A stretch of 61,628 nt of DNA from Zoogloea sp. Lineage in GTDB: Bacteria; Pseudomonadota; Gammaproteobacteria; Burkholderiales; Rhodocyclaceae. The notes under the pieces were generated by a model. It did no database searches. It saw only the letters and a program-made list of their open reading frames with translations, and had not been told where the DNA came from. The stretch lies in contig NZ_JAFLDT010000014.1 in the NCBI RefSeq assembly GCF_017302315.1, positions 1 to 61,628 on the forward strand, given 5' to 3'. Positions 56,947 to 61,628 of this stretch are shown here, piece after piece (position 1 is the first letter of the stretch; each line of letters begins with the position of its first letter). A program made the translations under genes and the position numbers.

Positions 56947-58299
56947 ATGGCGCCGGCCCGCTATCGTTCGATCCTGGCAGGGGCTCCGAGCACCCTCCTA
57001 TGGCGCATATTCTTGGTGGTCGCCTTGCTGATGCTCGCCTCAGTCGCGGTCTGGTCGGCGATCTTCAGTCATTTCGACCAGGCAAGCCGTGCCGCTCAGA
57101 CCGCGCAGACCGTCGTCAGCATCATCAACCTGACGCGCACGGCCCTGCTGAATGCAGATCCGACCCTGCGCAAGGATCTGCTCCTCGACCTGGCCACACA
57201 GGAAGGTATCCGCATCTACCCCGCCGAGGCCGATGACCGTACGACGCCCCTGGAGAACAGTGCCCTTGTCCGAAAGATGACCACGGACATCCGCCACCAG
57301 CTTGGGCCCGAAACACGTTTCGCCTCGTCGTGGGAAGGCTTGCCTGGCTTCTGGGTTAGCTTTCACATCCAGGCCGACGATCTGGAGAACGCTGGCGAAT
57401 TCTGGTTCATGCTTCCCGCCGAGCGCGTGATGCGCCCCCATGCCCTCGAATGGATGTGGTGGGGCGCCGCCGCCCTGAGCCTGGCCATGCTAGGCGCTTA
57501 CATGATCGTCTCGCGCCTCAACCGCCCCCTCAAGGCTCTCGCTACGGCTGCGCGCACGGTAGGACGTGGAGAGGTTCCTCCGCACCTCAGCGAAAACGGG
57601 CCCACCGAATTGGCGGAACTGGCACACGCCTTCAACCAGATGTCCCACGACCTCCAGGAACTTGACACTGATCGCGCCTTGATACTCGCTGGCGTCTCCC
57701 ACGACCTTCGAACGCCGCTTGCCCGTCTTCGCCTGGGCATCGAGATGTGTGGCGCCAGCTCTGCAGACGTGGATGCGATGGTCTCGGACATCGAGGATAT
57801 GGACCGCATCATCGGGCAGTTCCTGGCATTCGCCAAGGAGGACGACGATGAAGCAATGGCTGTCACGGACCTCGCCGAACTGGCAACCGAACTGGCAGGA
57901 CTTTACGCTCGCCGGGGATTCCCGATCGAGGTATCGGCCACCGCGAAGGCTGCAGCGCAAGTGCGCCCGCAAGCACTGCGCCGTGCGGTAACGAATCTGA
58001 TAGAAAATGCCTTGCGCTACGCTGGTCATACGCCGGAACTCTTCATCGGCGTGATGGAAGGCCACCCTACGATCGAAGTGCTCGACAGGGGGCCCGGTAT
58101 TCCTGTCACGGAGATTGAGAAGGTCAAACGCCCTTTCACCCGTCTTGAATCCGCCCGCAGCAACACCAAGGGCTCGGGGCTAGGGCTCGCCATTGTCGAT
58201 CGTATCGTGCGAGGCCAGCACGGAGAGTTCCGCCTGCTACCCCGCGAAGGAGGTGGTCTCCGTGCAGCCATCCTGCTGCGAGCAGTACCAAAAACCTGA
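56947..58299 (+). CDS. envZ: EnvZ-like sensor histidine kinase
   Basis: This 450-residue protein has a membrane helix at about 18-38, a periplasmic domain of about 120 residues, a second helix at about 160-180, HAMP (about 185-235), the phosphoacceptor His252 in VSHDLRTPLARLRLGIEM, and the ATPase domain with NLIENALRYAG, EVLDRGPGIP and GSGLGLAIVDRIV. The VSHDLRTPL H-box and MCGASSADVDAMVSDIEDMDRIIGQF resemble EnvZ. It follows the OmpR gene closely and should phosphorylate it. The signal is unknown. ATG 56947 overlaps nothing and has CCTCC upstream only. Confidence 0.9.
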   Translation: MAPARYRSILAGAPSTLLWRIFLVVALLMLASVAVWSAIFSHFDQASRAAQTAQTVVSIINLTRTALLNADPTLRKDLLLDLATQEGIRIYPAEADDRTTPLENSALVRKMTTDIRHQLGPETRFASSWEGLPGFWVSFHIQADDLENAGEFWFMLPAERVMRPHALEWMWWGAAALSLAMLGAYMIVSRLNRPLKALATAARTVGRGEVPPHLSENGPTELAELAHAFNQMSHDLQELDTDRALILAGVSHDLRTPLARLRLGIEMCGASSADVDAMVSDIEDMDRIIGQFLAFAKEDDDEAMAVTDLAELATELAGLYARRGFPIEVSATAKAAAQVRPQALRRAVTNLIENALRYAGHTPELFIGVMEGHPTIEVLDRGPGIPVTEIEKVKRPFTRLESARSNTKGSGLGLAIVDRIVRGQHGEFRLLPREGGGLRAAILLRAVPKT

Positions 58300-58343
58300 G
58301 TTGAAGCTAGAATCAGCGCCATCCTCTACAAGATTACGCACCC

Positions 58344-59054
58344 ATGATCCTGTTCCATCAATTCTTCGACCCCACTAGCTGCACCCTGAGCTATCTGCTC
58401 GCCGATCCATTGACCGGCGACGCGGTAATCATTGACTCGGTCAAGGAGCATGTGGGCGCCTACGTCACGTTTCTGCAAGAACAGGAACTTCAGCTTGGGT
58501 GGGTTCTTGAGACTCACATCCATGCGGATCACATTACCGGTGCTGCCGGGCTTCGGGAACTCACCGGTGCGCGCAGCGCCGTCGGCTCGAGTGGCGGAGT
58601 GGGATGTGCGGACCGTCTGTTGTCCGACGGGGATACCATCGTCTTCGGTAACGAGCTCATCCGCGTGATTCCGACCCCTGGTCACACCCCTGGTTGCGTA
58701 ACCTACCATTGGCGTGATCGGCTGTTCACCGGAGACTCACTCATGATCGGGGGTTGCGGGCGAACAGATTTCCAAGGAGGGAATGCCGGCACGCTTTACG
58801 ACAGCATTACAGAGCGACTTTTCGTGATGGCTGACGAAACCCTTGTATATCCCGGACATGACTATCGCGGCGCCCGTGTCTCGTGCATCGGCCAGGAGAA
58901 GGCGAGCAATCCTCGCCTTGCGGGACGCAGCAGGGGCGATTTCATCGGACTGATGGCCGCGCTCGATCTGCCCCGCCCCCGCATGATTGACGAAGCCCTT
59001 CCCGCCAACCTGCGCTGCGGCCGTGATGGAGAGCTCGACATCCATGCCACCTGA
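58344..59054 (+). CDS. ETHE1-type persulfide dioxygenase (metallo-beta-lactamase fold)
   Basis: This 236-residue protein has the metal motif THIHADHITGA (about 54-63), the persulfide-dioxygenase hallmark GHTPGCVTY, and FTGDSLMIGGCGRTDFQGG with the bridging aspartate. YPGHDY supplies a further histidine. The GCGRTDFQxG stretch separates ETHE1-type dioxygenases from glyoxalase II. It would oxidise glutathione persulfide to sulfite in sulfide detoxification. It overlaps the truncated hemoglobin gene by 11 bases. No sulfide:quinone reductase is in the window. Confidence 0.88.
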   Translation: MILFHQFFDPTSCTLSYLLADPLTGDAVIIDSVKEHVGAYVTFLQEQELQLGWVLETHIHADHITGAAGLRELTGARSAVGSSGGVGCADRLLSDGDTIVFGNELIRVIPTPGHTPGCVTYHWRDRLFTGDSLMIGGCGRTDFQGGNAGTLYDSITERLFVMADETLVYPGHDYRGARVSCIGQEKASNPRLAGRSRGDFIGLMAALDLPRPRMIDEALPANLRCGRDGELDIHAT

Positions 59055-59442
59055 GCAAACCACCCCCTACAGCGACCTTGGGGGAGCGGAGGGCATCCGT
59101 AACCTGGTGCATCGTTTCTACACCCTTATGGACACGCTCCCGGAAGCTTGGGACGTGCGGCAGATGCATCCGGAAGATCTCTCGGGCTCCGAGGAGAAGC
59201 TCTTCAAGTACCTAAGCGGCTGGCTAGGAGGCCCACAACTCTATGAACGGGAGTTTGGTCATCCGCGACTGCGGGCACGTCATCTTCCCTTCGCCATTGC
59301 CAGTGCCGAACGGGACCAATGGCTGATGTGCATGCAACAAGCCTTCAACGAGTGTGTCCCCGAAGGGCCTCTGCGTACGCAGCTATGGACCGCCATTCAG
59401 GGCCTGGCCGACCACATGCGCAATCGCCCCGAACCCACCTGA
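59044..59442 (+). CDS. Group II truncated hemoglobin
   Basis: From ATG 59044 this is 132 residues, the size of a truncated hemoglobin. YSDLGGAEGIRNLVHRFYTLMD contains the B10 tyrosine (split here: LVHRFYTLMD). GHPRLRARHLPFAI holds the proximal histidine, and RDQWLMCMQ the G8 tryptophan of group II. Such proteins bind oxygen, sulfide or NO. It starts inside the last codons of the persulfide dioxygenase gene, so the two are translationally coupled. The long open frame upstream is a shadow of that gene. Confidence 0.92.
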   Translation: MPPEQTTPYSDLGGAEGIRNLVHRFYTLMDTLPEAWDVRQMHPEDLSGSEEKLFKYLSGWLGGPQLYEREFGHPRLRARHLPFAIASAERDQWLMCMQQAFNECVPEGPLRTQLWTAIQGLADHMRNRPEPT

Positions 59443-59478
59443 CACCGCCCCAAGCGCTGCAAACCGATTTTCCGACCA

Positions 59479-60015
59479 ATGAAATTTCTTTTCGACCTCT
59501 TTCCCATCATCCTGTTTTTTGTCGCCTACAAGTTCTCGGGCATCTTTGCCGCAACGGCTGTGGCCATCGTTGCCACTGTCGGGCAGATTGGCTGGGTATG
59601 GTTCCGTCACCGCAAGGTGGACACCATGCTTTGGGTCAGCTTGGCGATCGTCACGATATTTGGCGGTGCCACCCTGCTTTTCCACAACCCGACCTTCATC
59701 AAGTGGAAGCCCACGGTTCTCTACTGGTTCTTTGCCGGGGCGCTGCTGTTCTCGGCCTTCGTGCTCCGGAAGAATCTGATCCGGGCCCTCATGGAAGCCC
59801 AACTCAAACTTCCTGATCCACTTTGGAGCCGTCTCAATCTCGCTTGGGCAGCCTTTTTTGCAGGCATGGGCGTACTCAATCTTTTCGTGGCCTATACCTA
59901 CTCCGAAGACACCTGGGTCAATTTCAAACTGTTCGGCGGCATGGGCCTGATGCTCGTGTTCGTCCTGGCCCAAGGAATGTTGCTGTCCCGCTACCTTGAA
60001 GAGGAACCGAAATAA
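59479..60015 (+). CDS. yciB: Inner membrane septation protein YciB
   Basis: This 178-residue protein starts [18 protein letters not shown] and has five hydrophobic segments. [19 protein letters not shown] and [22 protein letters not shown] are typical of YciB (IspZ/septation protein A). It affects septum formation and envelope integrity. Its TAA overlaps the next ATG by one base, and it heads the yciB-yciI-bolA-PPIase run, with 36 bases to the truncated hemoglobin gene. Confidence 0.95.
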   Translation: MKFLFDLFPIILFFVAYKFSGIFAATAVAIVATVGQIGWVWFRHRKVDTMLWVSLAIVTIFGGATLLFHNPTFIKWKPTVLYWFFAGALLFSAFVLRKNLIRALMEAQLKLPDPLWSRLNLAWAAFFAGMGVLNLFVAYTYSEDTWVNFKLFGGMGLMLVFVLAQGMLLSRYLEEEPK

Positions 60016-60317
60016 TGCTGTATGCCCTGATCGGTGAAGATGCCCCGAACACCCATGAAAAACGGATGGCAGTGCGGACCGAACACTTGGCCCGCCTCGC
60101 GGCTCTGCAGGCTGATGGACGGTTGATCCTGGCGGGCCCGTGCCCCGCCGTGGACTCTCCGGACCCGGGGCCCGCCGGGTTCACCGGTAGCGTCATCGTC
60201 GCTGAATTCGCTTCCCTGGAAGAGGCCCAGGCCTGGGCGAGTGCCGACCCCTACACCACCACGGGTGTCTTTGCCCGCTGTACGGTCAAGCCCTTCAAGA
60301 AGGTTTTTCCTCAATGA
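60015..60317 (+). CDS. yciI: YciI-like protein
   Basis: This 100-residue ferredoxin-fold protein carries the YciI layout, with [36 protein letters not shown] and [17 protein letters not shown]. The conserved histidine (near residue 23) and aspartate are those thought to be catalytic in this family, whose substrates are mostly unknown. It overlaps yciB by one base and bolA by four. Confidence 0.93.
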   Translation: MLYALIGEDAPNTHEKRMAVRTEHLARLAALQADGRLILAGPCPAVDSPDPGPAGFTGSVIVAEFASLEEAQAWASADPYTTTGVFARCTVKPFKKVFPQ

Positions 60318-60577
60318 ACATTATGGACGAGATTCGCGCACGCCTCGCCAGCCTGCAACCCGTGAGACTCGAACTCATCGACGACAGCCATCTGCACGCT
60401 GGCCATGCCGGTGCGCGCACAGGAGGCGGGCACTACCGACTCAGCATCGTGTCAGACGTCTTTCAGGGTAAGAACACCGTGGCCCGCCACCGCATCATCT
60501 ACGAAGCACTCGGTGAGTTGATGCACAAGGAAATCCATGCGCTTGCAATTCAGGCGCGCAGCCCTGAAGAAAATTGA
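60314..60577 (+). CDS. BolA family protein
   Basis: This 87-residue protein has the BolA fold: [21 protein letters not shown], then [34 protein letters not shown] (here in pieces), and the C-terminal [10 protein letters not shown]. The HRxIYxAL segment is diagnostic. BolA proteins pair with monothiol glutaredoxins and handle iron-sulfur clusters, or act in stress and shape control. It overlaps yciI by four bases and is followed 34 bases later by the PPIase gene. Confidence 0.93.
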   Translation: MNIMDEIRARLASLQPVRLELIDDSHLHAGHAGARTGGGHYRLSIVSDVFQGKNTVARHRIIYEALGELMHKEIHALAIQARSPEEN

Positions 60578-60611
60578 CTTTCAAACCGCAACACCCAAGC
60601 AAGGAAACCTG

Positions 60612-61391
60612 ATGAAGATCGTCCCGAGCCATCTGGCTCTGTCCCTCGTCGCGGCCCTCGTCGCGATCCCTGCCCTCGCCCAGACCGTCGTCACCGTCAA
60701 CGGCACCGCAATTCCCCAAGCCCGCGCCGACGTGATGATCAGCGAGCAAAAGGCCCAGGGCGCACCGGATTCGGAACAACTCCGCAACGCCGTGAAGGAA
60801 GAGTTGGTGCGCCGCGAAGTCCTCGCCCAGGAAGCCCGCAAGAAAGGGCTTGAAAAGGCTGGCAACGTCCAGGCGCAAGTCGAACTTGCGCGTCAAGCCG
60901 TACTCATTCGCGCCTACCTCCAAGACTACGTCAAGGCCCATCCTGTGACGGATGCCGAGGTCAAGGCCGAATACGAAAAGATCAAGGCACAACTGGGTGA
61001 CAAGGAATACAAGGCACGCCACATTCTCGTCGAAAAGGAAGAGGAAGCGAAAGCCATCATTGCCAAACTCGACAAAGGCGAGAAGTTTGAAGAGCTGGCC
61101 AAGCAGTCAAAGGATCCGGGCTCGAAGGACAAAGGCGGCGATCTGGGCTGGGCAAACCCCGCCGGATTCGTCAAGCCCTTTGCCGACGGCCTTGTCAAAC
61201 TTGAAAAAGGGAAATACACCTCAACCCCGATCAAGTCCGACTTTGGTTACCACGTGATCAAGCTTGAGGACAGCCGCCCGGTGAAGGCGCCCTCACTGGA
61301 GGAAGCCAAGGGTCAGCTCAAGCAACGTCTGGAGCAGATGCGCGTCGAGCGTCACATCGCTGAGCTGCGCACGAAAGCCACAATCAAATAA
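60612..61391 (+). CDS. Periplasmic parvulin-type peptidyl-prolyl isomerase
   Basis: From ATG 60612 this is 259 residues. A signal peptide (about 1-24, LSLVAALVAIPALAQ) precedes a SurA/PpiC-like helical N-terminal part (about 25-130) and a rotamase domain (about 134-225) with YKARHILVEKEEEA, FEELAKQSKDPGS and GGDLGWANPAGFVKPFADGL. It should fold outer-membrane or periplasmic proteins. Its place after bolA is common in Betaproteobacteria. The longer frame from 60537 is not family-like. The final residues are basic. Confidence 0.92.
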   Translation: MKIVPSHLALSLVAALVAIPALAQTVVTVNGTAIPQARADVMISEQKAQGAPDSEQLRNAVKEELVRREVLAQEARKKGLEKAGNVQAQVELARQAVLIRAYLQDYVKAHPVTDAEVKAEYEKIKAQLGDKEYKARHILVEKEEEAKAIIAKLDKGEKFEELAKQSKDPGSKDKGGDLGWANPAGFVKPFADGLVKLEKGKYTSTPIKSDFGYHVIKLEDSRPVKAPSLEEAKGQLKQRLEQMRVERHIAELRTKATIK

Positions 61392-61501
61392 GCCACAGTC
61401 TTCAATGGGGGTGAATGCTGATCGACCTGCAGTGATCATCCCCCCTTGGAGAGCATCGATCTTCCCCAAGCCATACTTTTCTTGCCGGTAGGGCAAGGCC
61501 A

Positions 61502-61628
61502 TGAATCGCCCCGGGTTTCGCGGAGGCTCCCACTCTTGAGAAGATGGAGCCATGAAGAAGACAACGAAATACGCCCCGGAAGTGCGCGAGCGTTCAGTGC
61601 GGATGGTGTTCGAGCAGCGCAGCGAGCA
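61502..61628 (+). mobile_element. Left end of an IS3-type insertion sequence, truncated by the window
   Basis: TGAATCGCCCCGGGTTTC at 61502-61519, continuing with a GGAGGC step, looks like the terminal inverted repeat of an IS3-family element. The start of its OrfA lies 50 bases further on. The other end is outside the window, so the family subgroup and completeness cannot be judged. Confidence 0.65.
61552..61628 (+). CDS. IS3-family transposase OrfA, N-terminal fragment
   Basis: The frame starts MKKTTKYAPEVRERSVRMVF and is open to the right edge, 25 residues. This is the N-terminus of an IS3/IS911-type helix-turn-helix protein (OrfA), in which KYAPEVRERAVRMV is common. It is preceded by GGAG at 61546-61549. 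OrfB would follow outside the window. Confidence 0.8.
   Translation, partial: MKKTTKYAPEVRERSVRMVFEQRSE

Overview
The window is 61.6 kb of GC-rich, densely coded chromosome from a Gram-negative bacterium. The gene content fits Betaproteobacteria: pyrG-kdsA-eno-ftsB in order, tsaB-rimI-udg, yciB-yciI-bolA-PPIase, ispD-ispF overlapping, and a PEP-CTERM protein. I think the order Rhodocyclales (Azospira/Dechloromonas-like) is likely, but this is an inference from gene content, since no rRNA lies in the window. Nearly everything is ordinary chromosome. There is no prophage, CRISPR array, plasmid backbone or tRNA gene. The only mobile DNA is the start of an IS3-type element running off the right edge. 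No gap between genes exceeds about 300 bases.

Layout. 1-2.7 kb: the end of trhP (tRNA hydroxylation), rpmE, and a first ArnT/PMT-like glycosyltransferase. 2.8-7.0 kb (minus): pyrG-kdsA-eno-ftsB. 7.1-10.1 kb (minus): an acyl-CoA thioesterase, acetoacetyl-CoA synthetase and an isochorismatase-like hydrolase. 10.4-16.0 kb: etfD (ETF-quinone oxidoreductase), behind a perfect inverted repeat, converges on purL across a 44-bp perfect palindrome that acts as a two-way terminator. 16.3-23.7 kb (plus): a PAS-GGDEF cyclase, then a tight five-gene membrane operon (PAP2 phosphatase, LPG-synthase-like membrane protein, ArnC/DPM-like GT2, two ArnT/PMT-like GT-C enzymes) that looks like a polyprenyl-phosphate-sugar pathway for decorating an envelope glycolipid. 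23.8-29.0 kb: prpE, a response regulator with a degenerate GGDEF domain, acuI, and a divergent HDOD protein.

29.0-41.2 kb: uup, the Fur-type iron genes hemP and bfd, a small orphan protein, a cytosolic-carboxypeptidase-like M14 enzyme, a DUF445 protein, yaaA, a CDF exporter, relA, mtfA, a host-attachment family protein and a PEP-CTERM protein with a candidate sigma-54 promoter. 41.3-48.5 kb: ispD-ispF, a MgtC/DUF4010 membrane protein, the AmmeMemoRadiSam trio (amrB-amrA-amrS) followed by an alpha/beta-hydrolase-like protein that seems to lack its catalytic histidine, then tadA, a leaderless L,D-transpeptidase and a GNAT enzyme. 48.6-61.6 kb: a five-PAS histidine kinase, a lemA-TPM-TPM operon, tsaB-rimI-udg, a small secreted protein divergent from an OmpR/EnvZ pair with paired direct repeats between them, a persulfide dioxygenase overlapping a truncated hemoglobin, yciB-yciI-bolA-PPIase, and the IS3 start.

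The best candidates for something under-described are the AmmeMemoRadiSam cassette with its atypical hydrolase neighbour, the five-gene glycolipid operon, and the four-half-site operator between the OmpR-type regulator and the small secreted protein.
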